A stretch of DNA of 64,000 bases from Azolla caroliniana (GCA_043228905.1 JBHGNT010000008.1:21886001-21950000), one strand, 5' to 3'; positions 49,701 to 62,329 are shown, numbered from the stretch's first letter. The notes: a model not told the origin generated them from the sequence alone. Numbers and translations: made by a program.

Positions 49701-50200
49701 CGAAGACTACCACCTCTTTTCCAGCCAAATTAAGTTCTACTTCATAATGAAGATATATCACTATCCATCTTAATCACAGAAGGCAAAATACAATTAAAAG
49801 AGTCGAGGGATAAAATTTCCTTCATATGACAGCTATATATAAAGGACTGTAAGCAAACAAATCAAATATAAAAATAATAGCAACGATATTTAGAATTGTG
49901 ACAACGGTTCTATAAATCAATCTAAACAAAGTAAATAAGTATAAGAAAAACTTTATTTAACCCAAGATATGTAAATTTGTCACAAAATTCAAACAAAAAC
50001 ATTATTTAAATCATACTGTTGTTGAAGCCCAAGGACCTATATGAAAAACTTCAATAAAACTGAAAATTCAAGTCACCTAAGCATCATACCATTTCATGGA
50101 AAGCCAACTACAAGCATTTACATAAATGAGACTCACATTCATGTTCTATGCACATGGTTTTCTACCTACTCGTGACACATCTTAAATGGCAGCCTGACAA
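46749..50200. other. Intergenic DNA between SIG2 and the minus-strand gene
   Basis: Contains the 3' ends of two convergent genes and gene-free spacer. A segment at about 47279-47480 is repeated in diverged form at about 48350-48545 (shared GGAGCTAAAGAAAGTT-TGATTGTTCTTTGTTG-TTA). A short three-copy ~35-bp repeat lies at 48541-48645. The plus-strand frame at 49303-49515 is open but unsupported. Confidence 0.5.
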
Positions 50201-50203
50201 AGA

Positions 50204-53200
50204 TTATGTTTCTGAAGCCACATTGAAATCAGAATTCCTCGAATCTATACTTTTGAAATCTCCTTCAGTAAAGAAAGGCACCGGACGTTTATCTGGTGAC
50301 ACAAAATCTTTGAATGTTGTACCTCTTGCCCATGACTCCTCCAACAAAACATTATCAAGGGCCCAAGCCAATACATGATGCGTACTATGTCTTATTCTTT
50401 GAGCAGCAATAGTCTGACTGTTGCACACAAAGGAAAGTGAACACCAAACAAATACAGTCTGCTAAGTATTTACTTTTTATAACAAGATTGAAAAATCTTC
50501 TTTTTTACCAACAAATAGGATCATCTATGAAGTAGTACATTTCTTTTGGTCATTTATTAAGTAATAGAGTTCCTTTTCTACCAACAAATATAATCTGCAG
50601 TACTTTAATTTTACTGGTAGATTGAAACTCTTCACTTTCATACCTTAACACAGAAGCTTCATCTGCTTGTCTCAGTTTCCTACTGAGCTTTTTCTCCAAC
50701 TTCTTGTGAGAATCCCCACGGATGCCACCTTTTAATTTGTTATGATTACTGTTGCTACTTTTTGATTTATGACTCTTCTTATCATGCTTTGGATAATGGT
50801 GTTTTCGGCTACTTTGGGACACTGTATGTGAAGAACTTGTACAAGGTGGATCATAAACATCCGGGGCCCAAGTCACATGCAACTTGGGGCGTGGCCCCTT
50901 TCCGAATTTCTCATAGCCACCACGAAATACAGACTTTAACTACAAAAAGAAGAAAGGAAGATAAACATTTAACATATTCCACACATTATGATAACCCATA
51001 TGTATGTTGCACTTTAAAGTTATCACAGCTCTCCTCCATTTGATTGTGTGGGCAACATGTAATTCCACAATCAAAGAGGAGCTATCATATAATGTAAGAG
51101 TTGTCAATGCGGTGTCTCTCATGTTTTGATAGTGATCATAAAATGATGTAACAATACAATACATTTTCTGAAAAGTAAAACTGTGAAGTCAAGATCTTGG
51201 AAAGATACCTTGACATCACCATCCGTGCAATGTGTTTCTAAATGTGCAGGAGGCTCAAACACCTTCGCATTTTCATTGGCATCTGATGGCCAAGTTTCCT
51301 GACTAGAAAGACTTTGTTCAACCAATTTATTACTGAGGCCAGGTTTAATGCTCACAAAATCCTCACTTTCTGCATCATAAACTTCAACACATTGGTTTGA
51401 ATCAGTATCTCCATCAACTTCAGGAAGAAGAGAAATCCGTGCGACTAGCTTGGAAACTAGCTCATCAATGGGAGGTTCCTTCCATACAGTTGAGTAACCC
51501 GAACCAATAACATCAATGCCACCCCTCTGACCACATTCACTTGGTTTATGAAATTCTTCCCAAGCAAGTTGCTGCTCATATTACAAAGAGTAGTGTAAAA
51601 TTAGTTGGATTTAAATTAGATCTAGTACAATTAAACGAGACCCTCATAGTGCAATGGGACAATGTCATGCTCACTCACCATACACAATTCGACCTTATTT
51701 TTCACCTCTGATGATGTATCCAAATCCTCCTTGGGTGCTCCTATTATGCTTTGCTCCTTGCAGATTACCTTGTCAGGAGTACTCACTGCCTCCTTTCTTA
51801 GAAAGGTTCCTGGTGTCTTGAAGAACTATGATACATGAAAATGTAGAAAAGAAGGTTATGAAAGCAAAAGCATTGTTTGTTGTCAAAACCCATAAATCCA
51901 TTCTGGTCTCAAAACAATACAATATTGCTGCAACATAACAATAGTCAGATATAGAACAACTAAATTTGCAGAACCTGATATAGTAAGGAAGGGTATGACA
52001 TCATACTTAAAACTATCATCTAGTTCAAAATTCGAACCTTTGGCATGGGAGCCATAATAAAATTGCATCAAAACCTATCCTTGAAAAGGCTATTATGGCA
52101 GTGATGAACGAAAGATAGAGCAAGCTTGTATTTCAGTTTATTTAAGATATGCATATGTTTTATCCCCCAGCTTTGTAGGTAATAACCTGCAACCTTAACT
52201 ATCACTAGAAGGTGTTATTATTGTTATTTTCTCATGATATTATCAAATATTGTTTCTTACTTGCTCAACCAGATTTTAAAAACACTTCAGATTAGGCCCT
52301 AAATAAAGCCACTCAAAAGTTATGTGAGTGGATAAGTGAGTGCGCTAAGATTTCTTCTTTTAAGCAGGCATGCGAACAACATGTCTTCCTTAGACAAACC
52401 TTTTTTAATCAAGAACTGGACATTCAGCTTTAGCGCTAATTAAGAATCACTTTAGCGTGCTGCAATCTGAAAGTTCAATGGTTGATTTGCTGTCTTTTCT
52501 ACTATGCCCAATGATGAGCAAATTAAGCTGTCTTTTTTGTGTTGAAATAGATTTAAAATGTTGTCTGTGATTTTATGGTTTGGCCTCTATCTTATTATAT
52601 CCTTATCTAGCATTATCAGTACAGAAATGCTGAAAGTAGCACCAACCTTTGGGGCCAACACAACATCAACTCCATTGTTAATGAGCAGACTAGCTTTCTG
52701 GATGTGAAATGAACTCTGTATGAATCTCATTTATGTAACGTTTATTTAGCAATGAATTTATCGCTATATAGGTGGCTCAATAGCTGTTTTACTGCCCTCT
52801 TGGTTGTCCCTCGAGCAAATTCCAACAAAAGGTTACTATCCAGCAAAGACTTCAAATTCAGGAGGTTCTTCTTGCACATGCCTAAATAATTGGCTCAAGT
52901 AACCAGCAAAAAATTACTCCTATGCCTTTACCAATCCCATGATCATAGGAATTCTCTCTTAAAACTTATATTCATCATCAATCATAATGATAGATCTATT
53001 TATTTATAGCAGCCTCTACATGGTAATAAATCATGGGTTTAATTATTTGATTCAGCCAATTGACACAATCAACATTTTAGCAACATAGCTTGACAGATGA
53101 CAAGGGAGACAAACTGAGAAAAGAAAATATCACCAATCATTAAAAGAAATCTAGAAAATTCCATCGCAGATAGGATACATGTGGAAAATTATACATCATG

Positions 53201-53467
53201 TTTCCATAGTTAGCAAAATTATGCGGTTAGCTCACCAGAAAGGACATAACGCAAAGCAAGTTCCAAGAATTTGCCAAATAAGTGTAGATAGATAGTTCAG
53301 CCGAAACAGCAACTTGTTAGCTATTAATTGATCTTTGCGGGTGTACAGTCCATGGCCGATAAAGTAACCTGTATCCTTGGCTCCAAGACATTGTTATCCA
53401 GTCTATTATTACCTTATTGATGCTGATAGCATGTCTTTCTGGGATGTGTATGAATCCTACCCAAACA
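50204..53467 (-). CDS. Plant protein of unknown function with WAPDVYDP motif
   Basis: Minus-strand exons in transcript order: 53467-53413, 52715-52647, 51825-51679, 51574-51209, 50939-50644 and 50417-50204. They join in phase to 381 codons plus stop. Seen directly: an Asp/Glu-rich middle (LPEVDGDTDSNQCVEVYDAESEDF), then LKSVFRGGYEKFGKGPRPKL, HVTWAPDVYDPPCTS, and a Lys/His/Ser-rich basic stretch (KHDKKSHKSKSSNSNHNK) that could be a nuclear-localisation signal. The C-terminus ends FNVASET. The WAPDVYDP plus basic tail pattern is one I recall from uncharacterised plant proteins; no function is known to me. The start codon is not found: the first exon here needs two bases from an upstream exon, probably the one ending at 55121. 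Confidence 0.72.
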
Positions 53468-53839
53468 CTGCAGCATAGCAGGGAGGAAGTTAACAGTGAA
53501 AAAATACACCAAACTGATTCTCCTTTGCAAAAATATACATGCCATCGTAAAGGTAGTCCAAATCAAATGGAAACACAGCATTAAGTTAAGAAAAACTACA
53601 TGTTAATACTAGCAGCTTAATGTCATTATTACAAGTAGTTTAAAATACCAAACTTCACTCATGAGAAATATGCATTTGTATTTGTTATTTACACTGCTAT
53701 ATGCGCAATAATATTCTGGCAGAAAAAGCTAGAAAGTAAATGATGAAAAAGAGAGACATTGAAATCATCCAAATGCATCATTACCAAGATACAAAATCTG
53801 AGCAAAATGGAACAAGACAGATGTGGTTGGTTTGTGTGT

Positions 53840-55010
53840 ATTTGACAAAACATTGAACAGATGAAAAACCCCTACATATGATTTGCTTATTCTTAAAACA
53901 ACAGACCCTAGACATGATGTCCTTACACTTGAAGAAGAAAACATAATATATCACTTCTTTATATCTTAAAATGAGAAATGCCCTATATATGGTATTTTGC
54001 AATGAAATTGTCGTTTTGTGTTTGCAGAAAGCCTTAGATATGATTTCTTAATGTATGAACTAGGATGACAAAAAACTCCTTGATATGGTGTCTTCTGTTA
54101 GTACAAAAACCCTTGATATGTTTTGTTATGCATGAAGAAAAAACACCCATTGAATCTTTCTTAATTTTCCAAATAACCCTGGTCAACCCTTGAAAGAGAG
54201 AATATGGATAATTTGATCCCATAATTGCTCAAGGGCATTCAGGGACAAAAACTTTGGAACATTTGTTAAATAAAGAAAAACTCCGTGGTAGTTTGGTGTT
54301 TTTCTGCACAAGAAAAACTTAGAAATGGTATGTTTATGTCTACAGAAAAAACACTAGATATCATTTGTTCGTGTCTCTCAAGACATGAAATAGTGTTCTT
54401 ATATGTGCAGAAAAATAGTGTGTTCGTCTTGAGTAAAAAAACTAAAAAATATTTGTTTGTCTGAGGATGAAAAAATATCCGTCTAATTGGCAGAAAACTC
54501 TACCTATAGTTCTCGTCTATGTCTCTGCAAAAGGGAAAAAACTTGAAACAGTTATGTTTGAAGAAGAATAAAGGCGAGAAAACAAATGCTTAAATATGCA
54601 GAAAAAAACATTAGAAATGGCTTCCTTATTTCTGTAACAAAAACGTAAATTACTCAATAATCTGTTTACGTCTCTAGAAAAAATGAAATGCTGGAAATTA
54701 TTAACCTAAACCTGGATGTTTATGTCTGCAGAAAACGAAACAAAATAAAACTAGATATGGTTTGGTTACGTCTGGGGAAATAACAGAAATAACAGGAGAT
54801 AGGGTTTGTTTTCTTGTCTAATAAACCAAGTCCTCTTTATTTCTGACAGTCAAAAACAGAAACCCTAAATCTAGTCTATTCATACCGAACAGAGAGAGAG
54901 ACGAGAAACGAAACCAAGATATGGTTTCTTTATGATTTCTAAAAGAAACCAAAAGAAAAGAAAAAGAAGGCCTGGAAATTTTCGATTCATGACGTCCGAG
55001 GAGGGAAAAC
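53840..55010 (-). repeat. Degenerate ~40-60 bp array in first intron of the minus-strand gene
   Basis: Many diverged units share (plus strand) TGCAGAAAAAACACTAGATATGGTTTGTTTATGTCT-like text. Conservation is low and unit boundaries are vague. It fills the intron between the leader exon and the exon at 53413-53467. Confidence 0.45.
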
Positions 55011-55120
55011 AAAACCTAGAAATCCTTTGTCAAATTCCTAGAAGAAGAAAAGGCAGATGAGACAGGCGGGAGAGAGAGAGAGAGAGAGAGAGAGAAACAG
55101 GGAAAGGAAGTGATGCATAC

Positions 55121-55215
55121 CTGGTGAGATCAATTGAAGCGAGACTGCGACATCCAATTTCTGAACTGAACCCTGAAAAGCTCGAGGAACGCCATAGCCA
55201 TATATCTCTCTGGTA
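55121..55215 (-). other. Probable leader or first exon of the minus-strand gene
   Basis: On the minus strand this ends TCTCACCAG|GTATGC, a good donor at 55120, and is preceded by CT-rich DNA and a CTT microsatellite, as expected for a plant 5' end. The ATG-GCT-ATG-GCG at 55201 opens a frame of only 23 residues (MAMAFLELFRVQFRNWMSQS...) that stops at 55130 inside the exon. The frame needed to enter the next exon is open here but has no ATG. Either a small exon or different donor is missed, or the 23-codon frame is an upstream ORF. Confidence 0.45.
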
Positions 55216-55261
55216 AGGTCTGAAGAAAATGTTGACCTTTGAAGAAGAAGAAGAAGAAGAA

Positions 55262-55665
55262 GAAGCTTCTGTTTTTAAGTTCCTAAGTTTTGGAAATTAC
55301 CAAAATACCCCTAGGCCCAAGTCCCACAAAAACACCTCTCGATCAATTTACCCCTTTGTCTTTCCACAATTACCAAGACCTCTCTCTCTCTCTCTCTCTC
55401 TCTTGTATATCGGGATTCGGATAGAACACTTGAAGAGAGCTTATGGACAAGCTGGCTTTCGGAAGCACCCTATAGACAGAAGAAGCTTCTGGGTTTTAAG
55501 TTCTTAGGTTTTAGAAATTTACAAAATACCCCTAGACCTACGCCTCATTAAAACACCTCTCAATCAAATTTCCCCTTTGTCTTTCCACAATTACCAAGAC
55601 CTCTATTGTATATCGGGATTCAAAGAGAACACTTGAAGAGAGCTTATGGACAAGCTGGCTTTCGA
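55262..55665 (+). repeat. ~200-bp tandem duplication joining gene 5' flank and LINE sequence
   Basis: Two copies (about 55262-55487 and 55488-55665) share AAGCTTCTG-TTTTAAGTTC, AAAATACCCCTAG, CCCTTTGTCTTTCCACAATT-ACCAAGACCTCT and TTGTATATCGGGATTC, then GAACACTTGAAGAGAGCTTA-TGGACAAGCTGGCTTTCG. The last part encodes the LINE reverse transcriptase string YGQAGFRKH. Confidence 0.75.
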
Positions 55666-57560
55666 AAACACCATAGCACCATTAATCACCTCGTCACCCT
55701 TTCAGTATTAATAGAGGGATAGAGAGATAGTATAATAGAATCAAAGGTAAGCACATGGGCTGAAAAAAATGGTAATAGAACTTATGGACAATATGGCTTT
55801 CAAAAACACCATAGCATCATCGATCACCTTGTTACCCTTCAAGTATTAATGGAGAAACATTACTTGAGAGGTAAGAGTTTATATTATTGTTGCTTTGTAG
55901 ACTTCAAGAAAGTTTTGATATGCTACCTCATGAGCATCTTTGGTGGCGAATGGAAGAACTCAAGATGCCATATGAATATATGCATTCGATTTCTCGAATT
56001 TATGAGAAGGTTATATGTTGTGTGTGTATGGGCGATAGAAGTTCAGACTTTTTCAATAGCACTATTGGAGTTAAGCAATGATGACCACTCTCATCGTCAC
56101 TGAATTAGAATGATGAATTAGAACAAATGGTTGACAAGTTTGTAAAGAATGAAGGTGTTGAAGAAATTGTCACGGATCATAAGCTCAAGAGACAAGCAAG
56201 AAGATAACCAAATGGACAAGAAAGAAGATAGTATTAAAGGAAAGACTCCATAACTGGTGTTGTTCACCTTGAATTCCTTCAAGGTGAACTCCTCTATTTA
56301 TACTACATGGCATGCATACTTGTTGCACGCATGTGAATCTACAATAGAGCATGTAGGTATGCATGCATGTGCCAAGTGTAAATACTACAAGGGAGCAACT
56401 ATGCACATGATGCTAGCAAAATAATAAGGACCAATTATATACATAACTATGTACTAGATATCTTGGTTAACTCATAATACTAGATTATAACATGGTCGTG
56501 TCAAGAGTTCGAATCTTGACAGAAATTGTCATTGGAAATATAACCATCATATTTTTATTGTATGAAAATGATGTTGTGTCTTTTGGAAATACTTTAGGAG
56601 ATTTGCAAATGTTTATGAGGGCATTGGAAGAATTTTGCATGTGAAGAGCCAAAACTTAAATAAACCATGCATTTTGTACAATAATGAGCCACTTGAAAGT
56701 GTGTAAAGCTTCAAAAACCTTGGCCTTCAAGTTCCTTCAAATCATAGATGGATTGAATGTGCTACTTGTCGTGTAGAGGCAAGAAAGAGAGTATATCATT
56801 CATTCGAGACCTTAATATGCAATCGTGGAGGAAATAAGTGTTGGGTTCTAGAGAAGTACCTTTTCAACACTTTCGTAACACCGGTGCTTCTTTATGGGGT
56901 GGAATATGGGAGCATCCCTATTTCTATTGTGAAAGAGTTTTGAAAAATGTCCGAAAGCATTTTCTTAGAATGTTTCTCCAAGTCAAGAATTTAAATGTCA
57001 TACACCCTCCTAGTACTTGTGATTGGATCACTTCCCATTGAGAACATTGTCATGGCATGGGTTGTCGGGTACATGCTTAAGGTTCAAAAAAGTCACTCGC
57101 ATTGACTTCTCAGAATCAAATGCAAAGCAAGTAAAGAGATTCAAAAAACACATAAAAGAAAAAAGTTGTGTTCCGGTTGGATGCAAGATATGGAAAATGG
57201 TCTCCAAGATGGGACATAGCACACTTGGTTGATGATGCATCACTAGATTCCTCTTTGAATAAAGCCTTTTTGCAATATCAATGTATCATAACATGGGAAA
57301 AATGTGGAGGTTCATGCTTCACACATTATACAACATATGTTGCCCCCCCTAACTATAACACCATATTCTTTGCTGAACGGGGATACATGTTAGAGCCCAT
57401 CCCATTATTTGTTGTTCAAACCATTGCTTCCGTATGAATTAGCTCAAATGCATAGCGATGCGAGGCAAGGTGTTGGGACAAAAGTGATTGGAGTAGTTGA
57501 CTATGCACAAGTTGCTCAAAACAAGTTCGAAAGTATGAGGATCATACTTTGATACGTATG
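55641..57560 (+). mobile_element. Decayed LINE, reverse transcriptase and C-terminal region
   Basis: Read across frameshifts it gives YGQAGFRKHHSTINHLVTL (about 55643), a second version near 55774, DFKK-FDMLPHEHLWWRMEEL (55896-55960), DFFNSTIGVKQ, then NLGLQVPSNHRWIECATCRV (about 56720) and KYLFNTFVTPVLLYGVEYGS (about 56855). The C-terminal block with LRFKKVTRIDF and FFAERG ends about 57470. The order matches non-LTR retrotransposon reverse transcriptases. Many stops and a gap around 56.1-56.5 kb, where the YADD-type core should lie, show it is dead. No poly-A tail or target duplication was found. Confidence 0.72.
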
Positions 57561-60005
57561 CATGTGCTATTCGAAAGGGACCACGGGAACTTGAACCAAA
57601 GAGGATGCAAGAACTTGGAAGGTGCAGATGTAAGTTGACTCGAATGCACCTACTCGTTGGAGTCGAAGGTTCTCCAAAGCTTAACAATCCTTGGACTTCA
57701 AAGATCCCCAAAGTCGAAGGGAGCCCATAATTGAAACACTCTGCATGGTTGTATGCATCTTCATAACCCATAAATCGCAGGACTAATTTTCTAAGTTGAG
57801 CAGTATTACCATTAGTAGTGCTCTCGATGTGGGTCACTATTTACATCTCCCTCTACATCAAGGATACAAGCATTTTTGTTGTTTTCAAAGCTATAGATAG
57901 ATTTGAATTATGTTGTAGGGTTGGATCAATGTTATCACCTAGACTTTGCTTAGAGTGGTGCTTATCAAGAACTTCCTCACATTCTAAATGAGTCGAGGTA
58001 GAGTTTTCCTCTTTAGTATCTTTTAAAAAAATTCACGTTCAATGGGGCCAAGCCGCTCGAGAAGCATGTCTCGTGCTAATTTGCATTTTTGTACTAGTGC
58101 CCCTTTTTCTTGGGTCATGGCGTCCTACCTAGTTCCCTCGAAGAATTCAACTGTGCAATTTTATTTCTATTTCTTTGTTGCCTAACATTCTTCGAGGATT
58201 CCTAACTAATCATGCTAGAAAATGGTTGTGTTCATTGTCGTGTTATTACGTGTATGTATGATAGCGGAGGAGGTGCTAGCATGGCAAACTTCGTTTAGAT
58301 CTAATTCTCTTCCACCCCCTAGGCTTAGCCAACCTCCATATGTTTTATTTCTACCATGAAACTCTTCATTCATAGCCAGTGGTTCTTTGTTATTATCATC
58401 TACCATGGGAACATGTTTTAATTTATATTTATCACTCTAGGGTCTCCCCCCTTGTGATATGTTGTAGCTTAAATGAATTCAGTCACGTTGTTGTGAAGTT
58501 ACATGTGTGGATATGAAATCAGAGCGGAACCACCGGGGACTTGAACCAATGAGGATGGGTTGACTCAAGTTTCCAAATGCAATGAGTCGAAGGGTCCTCT
58601 CCTTTGACTTGAAACCTTGTCAGACTTGAAGGCTTGTCGGATTCACATGCTCCTTGGAGTCGAAAGCTTTGTAGGCTAGAAGGCTCATCGGACTCAAACA
58701 CTCGTCAAAGTCAAAGGCTCCTCAAACTCGAAGGTTCTTCAAACTCAAAGGCTCTTCAAAATCAAACCCTCGTTAGGGTTGAAGGGAGTAACGACTCAAA
58801 CAACAATTAATGCACGAGGTCAAGAATGAAACACATGACTATCCCAAAGAACATGAGATTACGAATGGATTTCACAATATTAAGTCCAAAATGAGCCACT
58901 TTGTAAGCTGAAAACATGAATCACTCCTTGAAGATCCTCATGAATAGCCTTTGCTAGCAATCTTTGTGTATCACATTTACGCAATAACTTCTACATGATT
59001 TTGTTTGGCATAGAAATTGTTCACAATAACTCTTTGAGGGGAGCATTTGTGATAAAGTTTTGTGTATTTCCTTTGTACAAATGGCTCGGGTAAAACGCTT
59101 GTGAAATGTCTTTGGGGTAAACAATATCATATGAAACCATGTTGTGTTGAAAATAAGAAGTTGAAAAACAAACAATTCTAACAAACTAGCCTTTACTCTT
59201 TTGTGATAATGTTTATGGATTACTAAGCTTTATGTCAAAAAGTGATAAAGAAACAAAAATGTAAAATAACGAAAAGTAAGAAGATTCTCAACGATTAGTC
59301 GCAAACCACATAATTAAAAGATAATAAGGTGTATGTCAAAAAATATTCACAAGAGAAAAATGATTGTGATGTTTTTTAGCAAATCCCAAATTAAACACAA
59401 AGCAAGCACAAGTTTAACATAACTTGCAAAAAGGAGTATAGACCCCTTAGTTTAGCCTTGCATAAATCTCTTCAAGATGTACTGGACATCCTATTGATCT
59501 CGATCAATTTTCTTTCTCCTTGCCGAAATCATATGTCAGTGATGGACTATTGTCGCGTAAATGCGCTTGTGTATGCTACTTGAGTGGGACCACGAGGTCT
59601 TGGACTAGGGAGTCGAAAAGATAGAGGAGTCAAAAGGGAGTAAGTCGAAGACTCGTGCTTGTCGAAAGATCAAACTAGTCGAAGGCTTATTCTCGTAGAA
59701 GAAATGCGTATGTTGAAGACTCACTCTTGTTGAAGGATAGCTCGTGTCGAAGAAGCGCTTTTGTTGAAGACTTCAAGATTAAGGCTCACAATTAGGATTG
59801 AAACACACAATTAAGGGAATGTGCACAATATTAATACAAAATGTGAGCAAAATATAACTCGTAGACATGGAAAATATTTGGTCCTTTCTTTGATGATATA
59901 ACTTGTAGCCATGGAAAATATTATAGTCTATTTGTATAGTGCCTCTGGCCTTTTTAATTTTAATACCAATGGAGCATAATTTTTATGGAAAAAAAATGTG
60001 AGCAA
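57561..60005. other. Gene-free DNA with TCGAAGG-rich blocks
   Basis: Three separated blocks (about 57580-57730, 58520-58800 and 59570-59790) carry loosely spaced GTCGAAGG/CTCGAAGG/CAAAGGCTC words at 15-25 bp intervals after a shared GGGACCACG-GGA-CTTGAACCAA-GAGGATG lead. This suggests copies of one dispersed repeat. No gene is seen between them. Confidence 0.5.
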
Positions 60006-60010
60006 AATAT

Positions 60011-60231
60011 TGTGATGTCCCTTTCATGCAAGAGCATGCATTTGAACACACCACTCTTTTAGCCACTCCCGTTTAGCACATCACCCATTTTAGCCCACCC
60101 TTTTAGCACACCATTTTGGGTCACGTGTAGCTAGGCCGTCCCAAAATGGGTTCTTTGTATCTTCTATATATTGAATGATAAAGTATGAAGCTAGCTAGGC
60201 TGGTTTGGTTTCCTTTTATGTGCATTTCACA
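60011..60231 (+). repeat. 5' LTR
   Basis: 221 bp beginning TGTGATGTCC and ending TTTCACA. It contains an inverted repeat CCATTTTGGG/CCCAAAATGG around a TCACGTGTAG G-box-like site, and a TATATATT box near 60169. Confidence 0.93.
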
Positions 60232-60234
60232 TAA

Positions 60235-60252
60235 TTGGTGGAGAAGCGGGCT
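60235..60252 (+). other. Putative primer-binding site
   Basis: TGGTGGAGAAGCGGGCTC starts a few bases after the 5' LTR with the TGG expected opposite a tRNA CCA end. The priming tRNA was not identified. Confidence 0.5.
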
Positions 60253-60279
60253 CAAATTTTAGCCACTACTACATTGTTC

Positions 60280-61182
60280 ATGGCATCCCAATTCCCTTCC
60301 GCCGCCTCCAACGTCGATACCCCGACGGAGCCTGAGTTCTCGCAACCTCACGCACGACCTCCCCCTTTCCAAATGGAGCAGCTCCTGGAACTCATCTCCA
60401 ACGCCATGCTTCAAATCAGCCATACGAATCAAGCTATGCTCTCCTTCCTCTCCACTCACAATGACCGCGCGCAAGATCGTCCAGATTCCAAGGTGTGCCC
60501 GAAGTCCTTCTCCGGATTGCCTTCCGAGGATGTCTTAGCTTGGTTGGATCATTTTGAGATGATCTCTAGTTACCATCGATGGTCCGACGAGCGCAAAGCT
60601 TTGGAAGTTCGTACCCTGCTCGAAAACGTCGCCGCCACCTAGTACGTCCAACAATCAAGCGACGTGATCGAGAATTGGGTGATCCTTCGGGATCTCCTCG
60701 TACAAAACTTCGCCCATCAAAATTCAGCCCAAACGACGTTACAACAACAAGCACACGAACCCATGGGCCAATTTGGTGTTCGCCTCAATCAACTCCTCAT
60801 TCACGCTAACCCTACCATGCCCGAGCATGTGAAGCTTTTCTTCTTATGGCCTCGTCTGCGCCACGACATCACTCGCCGCGCTCGGGACCAAGGTCCGCAG
60901 ACATTCAACGACGCCATCCTCATCGCCCAACGAATCGAAGCTTGTACATTATCTGACACCCAACCTCGTTGGCCCCATCCATCAGCCACCGACTCACGCG
61001 CCCAATACCAAGGCGCGACCCCCATGGACATTGATGTCCAAAACATGCAATTGCAAGCTCGCCGCAACCGTCTCGATCGCGATAGCCAAGGGCGCCCGAG
61101 GTGTTTCTACTGCCACAATTATGGACACGTCTGACGTCAGTGCCGGAAATTGCAACAACAATCTCACAAGCAACAAGTCTAG
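60280..61182 (+). pseudogene. Ty3/gypsy gag with two in-frame stops
   Basis: From ATG 60280 the frame runs through a capsid-like region (SFSGLPSEDVLAWLDHFEMI, about 60510-60570). TAG lies at 60640-60642; the frame then continues in the same phase through a second capsid part and MDIDVQNMQLQARR to a CCHC zinc knuckle (CFYCHNYGHV-x-RQC). That knuckle is broken by TGA at 61132-61134. The frame ends TAG 61180-61182. As written it cannot make a full Gag. Confidence 0.88.
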
Positions 61183-61185
61183 ATA

Positions 61186-62329
61186 ACTATGGCTGGCACG
61201 TCATCGTTGGCTGAGCTTTCGGGAAACTGACGCCCTACAACAAACGTATCTCCAATTTTATCACGACCACCCATTGTCGGGCCACTTGGGTTTCCACAAG
61301 GTTCTTGAAAAATTACGTCTCAAGTATTACTGGCCCAACATGAGACACTCAGTCTCTACCTATATCAAACAATGCGCTTTGTGTCAACACATCAAACCTG
61401 GGGGCAAGCCAGCTGGAACACTCCAACCCATCACCGTCACATCACCTTTCGAGCTGGTCGGATGGGATTTCATGGGACCTTTTCCCGAAACCTCTAGGGG
61501 CAACAAGTATATCCTTGTCATAACAGAATACCTCACACGATGGGCTGAAACTGTTGCCATCCCCGACGTCACTGCGCCAACAATTGCCTCCCAACTCTTG
61601 CAAAAGGTAATATGTCAACATGGTTGCCCTATCCAAATCTTATCTGATCAGGGCCGCCAGTTCCATGGGGATGTCCTCAATGCTGTGGCAACTCAACTAG
61701 GTGTCCAACAAGTGTTTACATCCCCTTACCATCCTCAAACAAATGGCCTCACTGAACGCCTCAACAAGACCCTCAAGCAAGAAATTGCCACTTACATCGA
61801 TCCATGCCACAAAACCTGGGATCAAATCTTGCCTTTTGTCACCCATGCCTACAATACATCCGTACAAGCGTCGACACGGATCAGCCCTTTTTGAGCACTC
61901 TATGGATGCGACCCGCGGCTCCCACCAGAAACGTCCATTGACATCTGTTCTAAACCTGCCAACATGGATAGTGCTACTTGGGGGCTTTATCTCCAACAAA
62001 TGCTCCCCCTCCTTCGACAAGCCAGCTCCCGAAATCTACAAGTCGCACAACAACGTCAAAAGCGACACTACGACGTGGGTCGAATCACCCTGACGTATGC
62101 TGATGGAACCAAAGTCCTTGTTTACTTTCCAATCCGGCGGCTTGGTCTCAGTGAATCCCTCATGCACCGGTGGATCGGCCCATTCACCGTAATTCGTGCC
62201 ATCAAGTCCACGACTTACTTACTCCGACGCGATTCCAACTGTCGATTCACCTCAGCCCATGTTGCCCATATCAAGCCATATGCTACCCCAAGCCTATCTT
62301 CTAACACCCCTCCTTCTCTCATAGCGTAA
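61186..62329 (+). pseudogene. Ty3/gypsy integrase with one in-frame stop
   Basis: Starts directly after a TAA without its polyprotein partners. Seen: a zinc-binding HHCC domain (YHDHPLSGHLGFHK ... CALCQHIK) and the catalytic core with Asp in GWDFMGPF, Asp in ILSDQGRQFHG and Glu in PQTNGLTERLNKTLK. A GPF-type C-terminal module (HRWIGPFTVIRA) and HVAHIKPY follow. TGA at 61892-61894 interrupts the frame after RISPF; the same frame continues to TAA at 62327. All DDE residues are kept. Confidence 0.9.
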
